Part shown: piece after piece, positions 37,400 through 46,046 of the stretch
How the letters are laid out: each line of letters starts with the position of its first letter
Position numbering within the stretch: position 1 is the stretch's first letter
Assembly (NCBI GenBank): GCA_016287245.1
Contig: JAEEWG010000004.1
Location: 1-64,000 of the forward strand
Length of the DNA: 64,000 nucleotides
From: Clostridia bacterium
GTDB taxonomy: Bacteria > Bacillota > Clostridia > Saccharofermentanales > Saccharofermentanaceae
Direction of reading: 5' to 3'
Notes under the pieces: generated by a model
What the model was told of the DNA's origin: nothing
Seen by the model: the letters and a program-made list of their open reading frames with translations, nothing else
Databases searched by the model: none
Made by a program: the position numbers and the translations under genes

Positions 37400-37428
37400 T
37401 TGACAACCGCCTTATTTCATAATAAAAT
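37400..37428 (+). promoter_or_regulatory. tRNA-Ala promoter
   Basis: A perfect TTGACA (37400-37405), a 17-base spacer and TAAAAT (37423-37428) lie 25 bases before the mature tRNA 5' end. Confidence 0.75.
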
Positions 37429-37453
37429 CTCTCTTGTCTGAAAAGACCGACCT

Positions 37454-37529
37454 GGGGCATTAGCGCAGTTGGGAGCGCATCACACTGGCAGTGTGGGGGT
37501 CAGGGGTTCAAGTCCCCTATGCTCCACCA
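37454..37529 (+). tRNA. tRNA-Ala (anticodon GGC)
   Basis: Full cloverleaf. The acceptor GGGGCAT pairs with ATGCTCC and includes the G3-U70 wobble that identifies alanine tRNAs. The D-stem is GCGC/GCGC, the anticodon stem TCACA/TGTGG holds the loop CTGGCAG with anticodon GGC, and the T-arm is AGGGG-TTCAAGT-CCCCT. Discriminator A and CCA are encoded (37526-37529). It decodes GCC and GCU. It has its own promoter and terminator, so it is a single-gene unit. Confidence 0.97.
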
Positions 37530-37535
37530 GAAGAA

Positions 37536-37572
37536 AAGGAATGTTTCAAAGTTTCGAAACATTCCTTTTTTT
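37536..37572. terminator. Terminator after tRNA-Ala
   Basis: GGAATGTTTC (37538-37547) pairs perfectly with GAAACATTCC (37556-37565), followed by seven T on the plus strand. On the minus strand it is followed by TTTTCTT, so it can also end the surface-protein transcript. Confidence 0.85.
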
Positions 37573-37592
37573 ATTTCTTCAAATCAGTGATA

Positions 37593-39668
37593 TTACTTCG
37601 CTTTTCCGTACACGTACTTCGGTGTTCCGCCGACGACCATCGTGCTTCCGTTTTTGTGATACGGGAATACCCAGTAGAAATTCCAGTCCGTCTTGCTGGC
37701 TTTCTTATCCGTAAAGGTCGTGCCCTGTGTCGTCATGCCGATGTAACCGTATGATCCGCCCGGATGGATACCATAGATAAGATATCCTTCCGCATCGGAA
37801 GATTGATTCCATGTGAGTTTCACGCCACCTGTAACAGAAGAAGCCTTAAGTCCTGTAACCGCAAGACAAACTCCCTTGGCATAGACATATTTCTCACAGC
37901 CTCCGGGGATCATGTTGTTATAGTAATCTCTGTTATATCCGAATACCCAGTAAAAGTTGTAATCGGTGTCCAGTGCTTTTGCATCGGTAAAGGCTGTTCC
38001 CTTGGTCGTCATGCCCACATAGGCATATTTGTTCTCCTTCTGGGCATAGATAAGATACCCTTCCACCCCTTCTACCGGATCCCAGGTAAGTTTCACCTTG
38101 TTTTTTCCGGCAGATACTGCTTTAAGCCCCGCGACCGTACCCGGTTTTTCTACTGTGAATATAAATACAACCGACGTAAAACCTGTTCCTTGAAGCTGCT
38201 CTTCGGTAAATACGAATGTGCCGCTGATTGGAACTTTAGGAACAAGAAGATAAAGGCCGGCTCTCTCATCCGAATAAAAGTCGTATTTGCCATCACAGTT
38301 AACGTCATACCAGGTCAACCCCCCTGACGAGTCAATCTTGTTTATCAGACCCTTTTCCACCAAAGCGGCAAGAGCTGCATCATGCATACTGTCACAGTCG
38401 ATCTCACTGGTAACGAAGTCAAAGCGCACGGTTTTATCCATATAGAGCTCTACCGGATCAGATGCGTAATCCGATTCATACAAAGCGTTGTTTTCCCGCT
38501 CCGCGATGATATATACGAAATACTTTTTTCCCCAGTTATTCATATCCAACTCAGATGGGAGCGTAAATGTCCCCGTTCCACTTGACTCAACCGCTCCGTC
38601 CAGTTTCAGATACGAGAGCATCTTCGCCCCATTCGTATTTCCCGGGGCATATGGGCGATCAAGGATGATCACGCTGACCCGGTTGACGCTTCCCGATTCC
38701 GTTCCCGAAATGGTATAGGGTACACGGATCGTTCTTCCCGAATGCTCTACGGTCTGATCCCCCGAAACCTTTATATTAAACAATCTGGTGAGAATCGTGA
38801 GTTTGTATTCTGCGCCTGCGCCATCCGAGTCGGCTGCTTTCACTTCTGTGGATAAGAGAATAAATTTATGGGAGACATTCAATGCCGGCGCCACTCCGCA
38901 TTCAGAGTTTTGCAAGAGAATATCCATTGTTCCGTTCGAATTTATGACACCTGCCTGCCGTTCATGCCATTTACTATACGAACGAAGCCAATAGCGGGCA
39001 TTTTTCCCTGCATCAGCCTTCTTCGTATGATTATCAACAGGGTGATTCCCCGTACAGTGTGTCCAGTCGGTTTTCGTTTCCCATCCGTGATCCGCATAAT
39101 AACCATATGCCGGATTCAGTATCTCGTCCGCATCAAGAAGAAATACCTTATCTTTTACATCGACTGTCTCATCAAAAGCCTCAAATTCAAAGGAATCGGT
39201 GGAATACATCTCTCCACCGGTGTATTTACTCAGCGCAATCGCATTGCTCTCAGGATCTGAAAAGGAATGATTCAAGAAATCACCATTCAGCGTATTCCGA
39301 AGCGTACTACTTGCCCACTGATCTTTGGAATCAGAAAACTTCGAATAATAAAGCGCTTTTTCACTATCCAGGAAAAGTGTATCTCCTCCATACTTCGTTG
39401 TCTTCGGAGAAAGCACACGGAATTTGATGGGGGCACCAGAGTAAGTTCCAAACCACACATAACTGCCCTTCCATGCCGAGTTTGCCGATTCAGGTTTAAC
39501 AGGAGCAGATATCCCCTTCACACCATACTCTGTGTTGCTCATCGATTTAACGAATCCACCAGCATACAAAGACTTCTTTCCGCTCATCAGCGGGATCATG
39601 GGAATGCCAACTACCGCCGACAGGATCAACGCCGCGGAACGCATCACCAGTTTCTTTCCAACACTCAT
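37593..39668 (-). CDS. Secreted DUF6273/fibronectin-like surface protein
   Basis: 691 aa exported protein with a KK-type signal peptide (GKKLVMRSAALILSAVVGIP). Residues ~60-270 match the pattern of DUF6273 domains (SDSKDQWASSTLRNTLNG, ARYWLRSYS). Two C-terminal ~90-residue fibronectin-like repeats (starting VAGLKAVSAG and VTGLKASSVTG) share YxGMTTxGTxFTD and NFYWVF. No sortase motif or lipobox is seen, so it is probably released or non-covalently held. The ATG at 39668 has GGAG and AGAGG upstream; a longer reading to 39746 would precede the signal peptide. Likely promoter TTTACA-N16-TAAAAA at 39727-39700. Function unknown. Confidence 0.75.
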   Translation of the reverse strand: MSVGKKLVMRSAALILSAVVGIPMIPLMSGKKSLYAGGFVKSMSNTEYGVKGISAPVKPESANSAWKGSYVWFGTYSGAPIKFRVLSPKTTKYGGDTLFLDSEKALYYSKFSDSKDQWASSTLRNTLNGDFLNHSFSDPESNAIALSKYTGGEMYSTDSFEFEAFDETVDVKDKVFLLDADEILNPAYGYYADHGWETKTDWTHCTGNHPVDNHTKKADAGKNARYWLRSYSKWHERQAGVINSNGTMDILLQNSECGVAPALNVSHKFILLSTEVKAADSDGAGAEYKLTILTRLFNIKVSGDQTVEHSGRTIRVPYTISGTESGSVNRVSVIILDRPYAPGNTNGAKMLSYLKLDGAVESSGTGTFTLPSELDMNNWGKKYFVYIIAERENNALYESDYASDPVELYMDKTVRFDFVTSEIDCDSMHDAALAALVEKGLINKIDSSGGLTWYDVNCDGKYDFYSDERAGLYLLVPKVPISGTFVFTEEQLQGTGFTSVVFIFTVEKPGTVAGLKAVSAGKNKVKLTWDPVEGVEGYLIYAQKENKYAYVGMTTKGTAFTDAKALDTDYNFYWVFGYNRDYYNNMIPGGCEKYVYAKGVCLAVTGLKASSVTGGVKLTWNQSSDAEGYLIYGIHPGGSYGYIGMTTQGTTFTDKKASKTDWNFYWVFPYHKNGSTMVVGGTPKYVYGKAK

Positions 39669-39800
39669 ATTCTCTACCTCTCCGTAAAAACTGCTTGTAT
39701 TTTTACACAGAGAGCATTGTTTGTAAAGAATCCTTGCGAAAAGCATGGCTATTCAGAAAACAGAAAGAATGCCGGCACCTATCCTGAAAAAATCTCTCAT

Positions 39801-41627
39801 TTACTCTACGGTGACTGACTTTGCGAGGTTTTTCGGCTTATCGATATCGCAGCCGTTTTCTTTGGCTACATAGTAGGCGAGGATCTGCATAGGGACGATC
39901 TCGACAACAGCGGAGAATAGCGTATCGATCTTCGGAATGAAGATCACGTCGTCCGCCTGGGAGAGGATCTCCTGATTCCCTTTAAAAGCGACCGCGAGGA
40001 CTTCGGCTCCTCTGGCCTTGACCTCAACGATATTGCTCAGGGTCTTTTCCATAAGCGCGGTATTACAGCAGAGTGCGATGACCGGCTGATGCTCCTCGAT
40101 GAGCGCGATCGTGCCGTGTTTAAGTTCGCCGGCGGCATAGGACTCCGCGTGAATGTAGGAGATCTCCTTCATTTTGAGTGCGCCTTCGAGTGCGATGGCA
40201 TAATCTGTATTTCTTCCGATGAAGAACATGGACTTGGTGGCGTGATACTTCTTCGCCATCTTCGGGATCTTCGGGTTCATGTCCAGTGCTTCCTGTACTT
40301 TCTTCGGAAGTGTCAGCATCGAAGACAGATGGTGATAATAATCTGCATCCTCGAGTTTGTCGAGAGTTCTGGCGATATAAACGGCTACCAGATACAGCAC
40401 GCAGACCTGCGTCGTATATCCCTTGGTGGTTGCTACGGCGATCTCCGGGCCGGCCCATGTATAGAGGGTATCGTCAGCCAGTTTTGCAATGGTGCTTCCG
40501 ACGACATTTACGATCGCCAGTGTCCTTGCGCCTCTGGACTTACATTCCTTCATGGCGGCGATAGTATCCGCCGTCTCACCGGACTGGGAAAGAACGATCA
40601 GCAGGGTGTGCTCGTCGATCAGCGGATCGCTGTAGCGGAGCTCACTTGCCAGTTCCACGGTGACCGGGATGCGGCAGAGCTTTTCAATGGTATATTTGGC
40701 GGCACAGCCGGCATAGTATGCCGAACCGCAGGCCGTGATAACGATCTTATTGATGGACTCGAGATATTCTCTGGACCATTCGATCTCATCGAGCACGATC
40801 TTTCCGTCCTTGATACGCGGAGTGATCGTCGCCTTTACCGCACGGGGCTGCTCGATGATCTCCTTGAGCATGAAGTGCTCATAGCCGCCTTTTTCCGCAG
40901 CTTCGATATCCCATGTGATACGGGAGATCTTCTTGGTGATCGTCTGACCGGCCGGATCGAATACCGTCACACCGTCCGGAGTGATCTCGGCAAACTCACC
41001 GTCATCGAGATAAATGGCATTTCTCGTGTTGGCCACAAGCGCCGTTACGTCGGAAGCGAAATAGTTCTCTCCTGCACCTACGCCGAGGATCAGCGGGCTG
41101 GCCTCACGGGCCACGCAGATGGTATCCGGCTTATCCGTGCAGATAACGCCGAGTGCATAAGATCCGGAAAGACGGGCCGATGTCTTGATGATGGCACGGC
41201 GGAGGTCTCCCTTATAGTACATTTCGATCAGGTGAACGATAACTTCCGTATCCGTCTCACTATCGAAGTGATAGCCCTTTCCGATCAGCTCCTCACGGAG
41301 GCAGATGTAGTTCTCGATAATGCCGTTATGCACGACAGCAAAACGGCCGTCGTTACTTAAGTGCGGGTGCGCGTTGGTATCTGTCGGCGCACCATGTGTC
41401 GCCCATCTCGTGTGGCCGATACCGGTCGTGCCCGGGCACTTCTTTCCTTCCTCAGTGAGTTCACAGAGATTGGCGATACGGCCGCTGACCTTGTCGACCT
41501 TGATCGCACCGTCGTTTAAAACCGCAATTCCCGCAGAGTCATAGCCTCTGTACTCCAGCTTCTTAAGTCCGTCCAGAAGGATCGGCGCTGCCTGCTGTGA
41601 TCCGGTATATCCAACGATTCCACACAT
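39801..41627 (-). CDS. glmS: Glutamine--fructose-6-phosphate aminotransferase GlmS
   Basis: 608 aa. Makes glucosamine 6-phosphate, the first step to UDP-GlcNAc for peptidoglycan. The N-terminal nucleophile is Cys2 (MCGIVGY), so the start must be the ATG at 41627 rather than the TTG six bases earlier; AAAGGA lies 8 bases upstream. The glutaminase block GHTRWATHG and two SIS domains (ACGSAYYAG, LSQSGETADT, FIGRNTDYAIALEGALK) follow, and the end DKPKNLAKSVTVE is canonical. The short upstream region shows a CCCGCC/GGCGGG hairpin near the ribosome site, but no glmS ribozyme core was recognised. Confidence 0.97.
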   Translation of the reverse strand: MCGIVGYTGSQQAAPILLDGLKKLEYRGYDSAGIAVLNDGAIKVDKVSGRIANLCELTEEGKKCPGTTGIGHTRWATHGAPTDTNAHPHLSNDGRFAVVHNGIIENYICLREELIGKGYHFDSETDTEVIVHLIEMYYKGDLRRAIIKTSARLSGSYALGVICTDKPDTICVAREASPLILGVGAGENYFASDVTALVANTRNAIYLDDGEFAEITPDGVTVFDPAGQTITKKISRITWDIEAAEKGGYEHFMLKEIIEQPRAVKATITPRIKDGKIVLDEIEWSREYLESINKIVITACGSAYYAGCAAKYTIEKLCRIPVTVELASELRYSDPLIDEHTLLIVLSQSGETADTIAAMKECKSRGARTLAIVNVVGSTIAKLADDTLYTWAGPEIAVATTKGYTTQVCVLYLVAVYIARTLDKLEDADYYHHLSSMLTLPKKVQEALDMNPKIPKMAKKYHATKSMFFIGRNTDYAIALEGALKMKEISYIHAESYAAGELKHGTIALIEEHQPVIALCCNTALMEKTLSNIVEVKARGAEVLAVAFKGNQEILSQADDVIFIPKIDTLFSAVVEIVPMQILAYYVAKENGCDIDKPKNLAKSVTVE

Positions 41628-41709
41628 ATTCAATTTCCTTTCTCCCGCCCGGATCTTTTACCGGTCCTTCGGCGGGCTCCCCAATGGCTTTTTTGGCCTT
41701 TCAAGGAAC

Positions 41710-41735
41710 AAAAACGGGCTCTGTTTCAGAGCCCG
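41710..41735 (-). terminator. purA terminator
   Basis: On the minus strand CGGGCTCTG-AAA-CAGAGCCCG is followed by TTTTTG, directly after the purA stop. glmS, 83 bases beyond, therefore needs its own promoter or read-through. Confidence 0.85.
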
Positions 41736-41740
41736 CAAGA

Positions 41741-43018
41741 TTATTTTCTAAGAATGATGCTTTCTCTTTCCGGGCCGACGGACACGTACGTGATCGGGCA
41801 GCCGATGGCCTTTTCTACGTACAGGACGTAATCCTGCGCCTGCTTCGGAAGGTCTTCCCATTTTCTCGCACCGGAGATGTCCGTCTTCCAGCCTTCGAAA
41901 TACTCGATGACCGGTTTACAGGAGTTAAGTGCGACCGGGAACGGGAAGCGGTCGATCTTCTGACCGTCCAGCTCATACTGCGTACATACCGGGATCTTAT
42001 CCATGTAGCTCAGCACGTCGAGCTTGGTCAGGGCGATCTCTGTTGCCGCCTGAACTTCGATGCCGTAGCGTGTAGCCACGATATCGAGAGGACCGACTCT
42101 ACGCGGTCTTCCGGTCTTGGCGCCGTACTCGAAGCCTGCCTTACGGAGTTCCTCGGCCTCGTCACCGAACATCTCGCAGACGAACGGTCCTTCACCTACG
42201 CAGGTGGAGTAAGCCTTTACGACACCGACGACATCCTCGATCTTTGCGCCCGGGAAACCGGAACCGATCGGAGCATAAGCTGCCATGGTGTTCGAAGATG
42301 TGGTGTACGGGTGAATTCCGTAGTCAAGGTCACGAAGAGAACCGAGCTGTGCCTCGAAGAGGACGTTCTTGCCCGCATTCTTTGCTTCCATGAGAAAAGC
42401 TCCGGTATCGCAGACGAACGGCTTGATCTTCTCACAGGCATCGTCGACCCACTCTTTGAGCATTTCCATGGTATAAGGTCTTGCACCATAGACCTTCGTA
42501 AGTGTCAGATTCTTCCACTCGAGAAGATCTGCAAGGTGAGCCATCAGGTGATCCTTATAGAAAAGTTCACCGGCGAGGACTGTCTTCTTCTGGTACTTGT
42601 CAGAATAGAACGGTGCGATACCCTGCTTGGTGGAACCGAACTTCTTGTCAGCCAGACGCTGCTCTTCCAGACCGTCCAGTTCTCTGTGCCACGGCAGGAG
42701 CAGAGAAGCACGGTCGGAGATCTTCAGGTTCTCCGGCGTGATCGAAACACCCTGGGAAACGACCTCAGAGATCTCTTTCCAGAGGTTTTCCGGGTCCATG
42801 GCAACACCGTTGCCGAGAATATTTACAACACCGTCGCGGAAAATACCGGATGGGAGAAGATGCAGAGCGAACTTGCCCTTCTCATTGATGACGGTATGAC
42901 CGGCGTTTCCGCCACCCTGGAAACGGACGACTACGTCGTACTTTTCCGTAAGCAGATCGACCATACGGCCCTTACCTTCATCGCCCCAGTTAATGCCCAC
43001 GATTGCGCAGTTTTTCAT
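41741..43018 (-). CDS. purA: Adenylosuccinate synthase PurA
   Basis: 425 aa. Joins IMP and aspartate with GTP, the first committed step to AMP. Asp13 in GINWGDEGKGR and His41 in GGGNAGHT are the catalytic pair, and GAKTGRPRRVGPLDIVATRYG is the IMP/GTP block. The ATG at 43018 with AAGGAGG 8 bases upstream gives the normal length; upstream in-frame codons run into the leader hairpin. It has a consensus promoter (43138-43110) followed by a 12-bp perfect hairpin (43056-43096). Confidence 0.97.
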   Translation of the reverse strand: MKNCAIVGINWGDEGKGRMVDLLTEKYDVVVRFQGGGNAGHTVINEKGKFALHLLPSGIFRDGVVNILGNGVAMDPENLWKEISEVVSQGVSITPENLKISDRASLLLPWHRELDGLEEQRLADKKFGSTKQGIAPFYSDKYQKKTVLAGELFYKDHLMAHLADLLEWKNLTLTKVYGARPYTMEMLKEWVDDACEKIKPFVCDTGAFLMEAKNAGKNVLFEAQLGSLRDLDYGIHPYTTSSNTMAAYAPIGSGFPGAKIEDVVGVVKAYSTCVGEGPFVCEMFGDEAEELRKAGFEYGAKTGRPRRVGPLDIVATRYGIEVQAATEIALTKLDVLSYMDKIPVCTQYELDGQKIDRFPFPVALNSCKPVIEYFEGWKTDISGARKWEDLPKQAQDYVLYVEKAIGCPITYVSVGPERESIILRK

Positions 43019-43055
43019 AGTATTTGCCTCCTTCATGATGCGAAGCCTTCTCAAA

Positions 43056-43096
43056 GACAATGGTGTCCTGAGTAACAAAGCCAAGACACCATTGTC
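43056..43096 (-). promoter_or_regulatory. Perfect 12-bp inverted repeat in the purA leader
   Basis: GACAATGGTGTC (43056-43067) and GACACCATTGTC (43085-43096) form a perfect dyad with a 17-base loop. In purA mRNA it would be a 5' hairpin starting a few bases after the transcription start and ending ~38 bases before the ATG. No T-run follows. It could stabilise the mRNA, act as an operator, or take part in leader control. Confidence 0.6.
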
Positions 43097-43109
43097 AATA
43101 CCGTTCCGT

Positions 43110-43138
43110 TTTATACACTATTAATAAGGACTTGTCAA
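43110..43138 (-). promoter_or_regulatory. purA promoter
   Basis: TTGACA (43138-43133), a 17-base spacer and TATAAA (43115-43110) on the minus strand. The start would be near 43103. Confidence 0.75.
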
Positions 43139-43140
43139 GA

Positions 43141-43998
43141 TTATTCGGTCTTTTCCTCTTCTTTTTCAGGCTCTTCCGAAACCTCTTCCACGACAGGTCC
43201 CAGTACGATATCCGCAATATTGATCGGCAGTCCGATCGTCGGCACTCTCACCTGACCGGCTTTCGACTTTCCGGGCTGGAGCGTAATGCCCTTCTTCGGG
43301 AGAACGAAGGAAAGGGTCAGATCCGCGCTGATGGCGCCCGGATCGACCTCACCGGTATCGCAGTCGACGCCCGTCGGGATATCGATGGCGATGACTCTCG
43401 CGCCACGCACATGGCCTTCCTCGATCTTCTTCGTAATGTCGCAAAGTCCCTGCGGAAGGGGCCTTGAGAACTCATATCCTGTACCGATGATGCCGTCGAC
43501 TAAAACACACGGCATGCCCGGTTCTTTTTCGTGGATCATGCGGGAGATACCTGCCTGCCAGATGGCCGGATCGAACTCGGAGGCGGGACGGATCTTCACG
43601 CCGAATTTCAATGCCGCTTCCCGGTTGTTCTTTACGACAGGAGAATGCGCCTCATTCGGGAAGCAGTCCCAGATCGTAACGGTGTAGCCCCAGGCCTTGA
43701 GGATCCTCGCAGCCACATAGGAATCGCCGCCGTTCATACCTTTTCCGGCGAAGAAATGGATCGGTGTGGTCATGGCCTTGGCTACGACGACACAGGCGTT
43801 CGCCACCGCAAGACCGGCATGCTCCATCAAGATAGATACCGGCAGCTGGAAATCCTTTCCTGCCGCGCGGTCGATCGCGCGCTGCTCTTCCCGCGTCAGT
43901 GTCATTCTCACGCGGCGAACAGGCTCGTACGGCTCCTTGGGTGGTGCCGGATTCAATATGCTTTTCTGCGGCCAAAAAGGACTTTCATTTCTTCTCAT
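43141..43998 (-). CDS. nnrE: NAD(P)H-hydrate epimerase (YjeF_N domain)
   Basis: 285 aa. Repairs damaged NAD(P)H by interconverting its R and S hydrates. SILMEHAGLAVAN, GKGMNGGDSYVAARIL and VDGIIGTGY are YjeF_N signatures, and VIAIDIPTGVDCDTG carries the active-site Asp. The dehydratase domain NnrD, often fused C-terminally, is missing, so a separate gene is needed. It has an acidic tail (EEVSEEPEKEEEKTE) and a ~35-residue N-terminal extension. The start at 43998 is the best of several. It ends 2 bases beyond the purA -35. Confidence 0.85.
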   Translation of the reverse strand: MRRNESPFWPQKSILNPAPPKEPYEPVRRVRMTLTREEQRAIDRAAGKDFQLPVSILMEHAGLAVANACVVVAKAMTTPIHFFAGKGMNGGDSYVAARILKAWGYTVTIWDCFPNEAHSPVVKNNREAALKFGVKIRPASEFDPAIWQAGISRMIHEKEPGMPCVLVDGIIGTGYEFSRPLPQGLCDITKKIEEGHVRGARVIAIDIPTGVDCDTGEVDPGAISADLTLSFVLPKKGITLQPGKSKAGQVRVPTIGLPINIADIVLGPVVEEVSEEPEKEEEKTE

Positions 43999-44041
43999 AT
44001 CTCGACCCCGCCTTATCCTTTTCGTTCATTGTATCACTCAT

Positions 44042-44566
44042 TTATTGTATCATTTCATTTCCGATATGGTCGAGTGCTTTTACCACGGGAATGGTCAAAA
44101 ATGCGACGAGCGCACCCGCTGCCGATCCCAGAAGGATCAGATACGGAAGATATAAAAGGACGAAGAATGTCCTCGTCAGAAGAAGTGCAGCAATGATCTG
44201 CCCGATACCGTGGGTCGCCGCCCCTGCGATACTCGTTCCGAAAATGGAGACCTTCGGCAGATCGACGACGACGCACATGGTGGCCCAGGCGCAGATACCG
44301 CCGAGAAGCGAGAATACGAAACCCACGATATTCCCGCCGAAGGCAAGGAGCAGAAGAGAACGAAGGACCGCGACCAGAAGCGCTTCTTTTCTACCCACAC
44401 TGTAAAGCGTCACCAGAAGGGCAATGTTCGCAAGTCCCAGCTTAAAGCCCGGGACCGGGATGATCCCCTTCGGCAGAAGCCATGCTTCCAGGATGCTCAG
44501 CACAAGCGCAAGCGCGAGCATCATGGCGGTCTTGGTCAGGTCATAGGCGGTGCGACGTTTATTCAT
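44042..44566 (-). CDS. Gx transporter family membrane protein (heptaprenyl diphosphate synthase component I-like)
   Basis: 174 aa, about five membrane helices. The pattern ALVLSILEAWLLPKG..PGFKLGLANIALL is that of the Hpre_diP_synt_I/Gx family. Such genes sit beside apbE and NusG_II genes and in quinone-linked or extracellular electron transfer loci; transport of an isoprenoid or cofactor precursor has been proposed, but the function is unproven. Its ATG overlaps the NusG_II stop (ATGA), so the two are translationally coupled. It is the last gene of the apbE operon. Confidence 0.8.
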   Translation of the reverse strand: MNKRRTAYDLTKTAMMLALALVLSILEAWLLPKGIIPVPGFKLGLANIALLVTLYSVGRKEALLVAVLRSLLLLAFGGNIVGFVFSLLGGICAWATMCVVVDLPKVSIFGTSIAGAATHGIGQIIAALLLTRTFFVLLYLPYLILLGSAAGALVAFLTIPVVKALDHIGNEMIQ

Positions 44567-45021
44567 TTCGATACCACATCCACCTTTCCTTCAGAATCTC
44601 CGGAAGAGCCGGAAACGATCTCGACCACGACGCGGTTCGGAAGACACACAGCGCCGTCACCGGGACGTACGAGGTCTCCCTGATGCATACAGATCTTGTC
44701 CGGACAGCTGCTGTCCGTGACACAGACTTTTTCGGAAGAGATATAGATATTCATGGAGCCGCGTTCCCCGGAGATCAGGTAGTCCACCGGCTCGGAAAAA
44801 TCGGAAAGAGGTTTTAGAAGAAGGACCTGACCGTCCTTCGTGATACGCACATACGGGGCACTGTCTCTGGATAGATTCGTCCTGACCCACATGCCGGCGA
44901 TCAGGAAAATGCAGAAGCAGACAATGACCAGGAGAATGAATACATCTCCGGAAGAAAAACGGAAATTCCTCTTCGGCAGATCTTTACGCGAAGTATTCGA
45001 TTGTCCATCCGTCCTGCGCAT
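44563..45021 (-). CDS. NusG domain II-containing exported protein
   Basis: 152 aa. A positively charged N-terminus and one membrane helix (~28-46) are followed by an outside NusG_II domain with a conserved CPDKICMHQG motif containing two cysteines (SSCPDKIC). Not a transcription factor: only the beta fold is shared with NusG. Family members are found with ApbE and the Gx membrane protein, which suggests a role at the membrane redox surface. It overlaps the apbE 3' end by 38 bases, with GGGAAGG just before its ATG. Confidence 0.8.
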   Translation of the reverse strand: MRRTDGQSNTSRKDLPKRNFRFSSGDVFILLVIVCFCIFLIAGMWVRTNLSRDSAPYVRITKDGQVLLLKPLSDFSEPVDYLISGERGSMNIYISSEKVCVTDSSCPDKICMHQGDLVRPGDGAVCLPNRVVVEIVSGSSGDSEGKVDVVSK

Positions 45022-46045
45022 GTACCTTCCCTTTCAGAGATGAAGATACCCATAATGTACCATTTTCCATGCACAAAATACAATCGATGCCTTCCCTTAC
45101 CGCGAACTCTTTTGCCTTCTCACTTCCCAGGGCAAAGAGCGTGGTGGAAAAGCAATCGCCCTTCGTGCCGTCAGAGCTGATGACGGTGGCGGAAAGAAGA
45201 TCCGTTGTGACCGGGCGGCCGGTCTTCGTGTCCATGATGTGCCCGTAGCGGACGCCGTCTTCTTCGAAGAATCTTTCATAGGCACCACTGGTGATCACAC
45301 TGACCGTTTCATTTTTCGGAGAGGAATAGGTGCAGAGAAGGCCGGATGCCTCAAGAGGCGAGGCGATGCCCACCGTCACTTCGGAGGAGCGGTCCCAAAC
45401 GCTGACGTTTCCACCCAGATCCAGGATGACTCTTTTTACGTCGAAGGAACGGATCTTCTCCATCAGAAGATCGCCGATATATCCTTTGGCGGCACCTCCG
45501 AGATCGATCGCGGTATCAGGATCCACATAGGCCCGATTTCCGGAAAGAAGATGGATCTTCCGGTAATCGATTTTCGAAAGTGTCCTCCGGATCTCTTCCT
45601 CCTTTGGAACGCCCGGAGCATCTGTTCCGAATCCCCAAAGGTCCATGAGCGGAGCGATCGTAGGGTCAAATGCGCCCTCCGTCTTTTCGCTCAGTTCGCA
45701 TACGGTTTTAAGGAGCAGATATGTCTCCTCGGAAAGCGTGACCGGCTCGTCCTTTGAAGATGCGTTCAGAAGGCTGATCTCGCTGTCTTCTCTCTGGCGG
45801 GAAAATTTCCCTTCCATCTCACTTATGAAAGCCGTCCCTTCAGAGATCGCCTTTTCCGCCTCTTTTCCCTCGACCGTCAAGGTGACGTATGTGTCGAGCG
45901 CAAAGAGCGATATCGTCTTTTTCGGGGTCTTTTTGCAGGAAGTCAAAAGTGTGCTCATAAGGATCGAAAAGATCAGGGCCAGACAAATAAAAGCCCGACC
46001 CCCGGCAGATGCGCAGGGAGCGGGCTCTTTTTTATGGCTAGGCAA
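44984..46045 (-). CDS. apbE: FAD:protein FMN transferase ApbE, lipoprotein
   Basis: 353 aa with the proposed TTG start. ApbE links FMN to Thr/Ser of exported redox proteins. SLFALDTYVTLTVEG, the block GAFDPTIAPLMDLWGFG, IDLGGAAKGYIGD and GHIMDTKTGRPV with the conserved Asp mark the family. Residues before LLTSC (lipid Cys37) form a lipoprotein signal with R/K then AFICLALIFSILMS. The TTG at 46045 lies one base after the preceding TAA, which favours coupling. An ATG at 45958 would leave no signal peptide. A terminator-like hairpin (45992-46026) falls inside this 5' coding part, so the start remains uncertain. Confidence 0.85.
   Translation of the reverse strand: MPSHKKEPAPCASAGGRAFICLALIFSILMSTLLTSCKKTPKKTISLFALDTYVTLTVEGKEAEKAISEGTAFISEMEGKFSRQREDSEISLLNASSKDEPVTLSEETYLLLKTVCELSEKTEGAFDPTIAPLMDLWGFGTDAPGVPKEEEIRRTLSKIDYRKIHLLSGNRAYVDPDTAIDLGGAAKGYIGDLLMEKIRSFDVKRVILDLGGNVSVWDRSSEVTVGIASPLEASGLLCTYSSPKNETVSVITSGAYERFFEEDGVRYGHIMDTKTGRPVTTDLLSATVISSDGTKGDCFSTTLFALGSEKAKEFAVREGIDCILCMENGTLWVSSSLKGKVHAQDGWTIEYFA
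45983..46033. terminator. Terminator-like hairpin at the start of apbE
   Basis: AGCCCG (45992-45997) and CGGGCT (46021-46026), extended by CCCC/GGGG pairs inside, with T-rich runs on both sides (TTTTATTT on minus, TCTTTTTT on plus). By sequence it is a good bidirectional terminator, yet on the minus strand it lies where the apbE signal peptide is encoded. Confidence 0.6.
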
Positions 46046-46046
46046 T

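Noticed and set aside
40089..41360. A 423-codon open frame antisense to glmS
   Set aside because: Shadow of a conserved gene; no independent signals.
41628..41709. glmS ribozyme upstream of glmS
   Set aside because: Only ~80 bases separate the purA terminator from glmS and the conserved ribozyme core was not recognised.
41597..43075. A 492-codon open frame antisense to purA
   Set aside because: The purA frame is unmistakable and the antisense product is unlike any protein.
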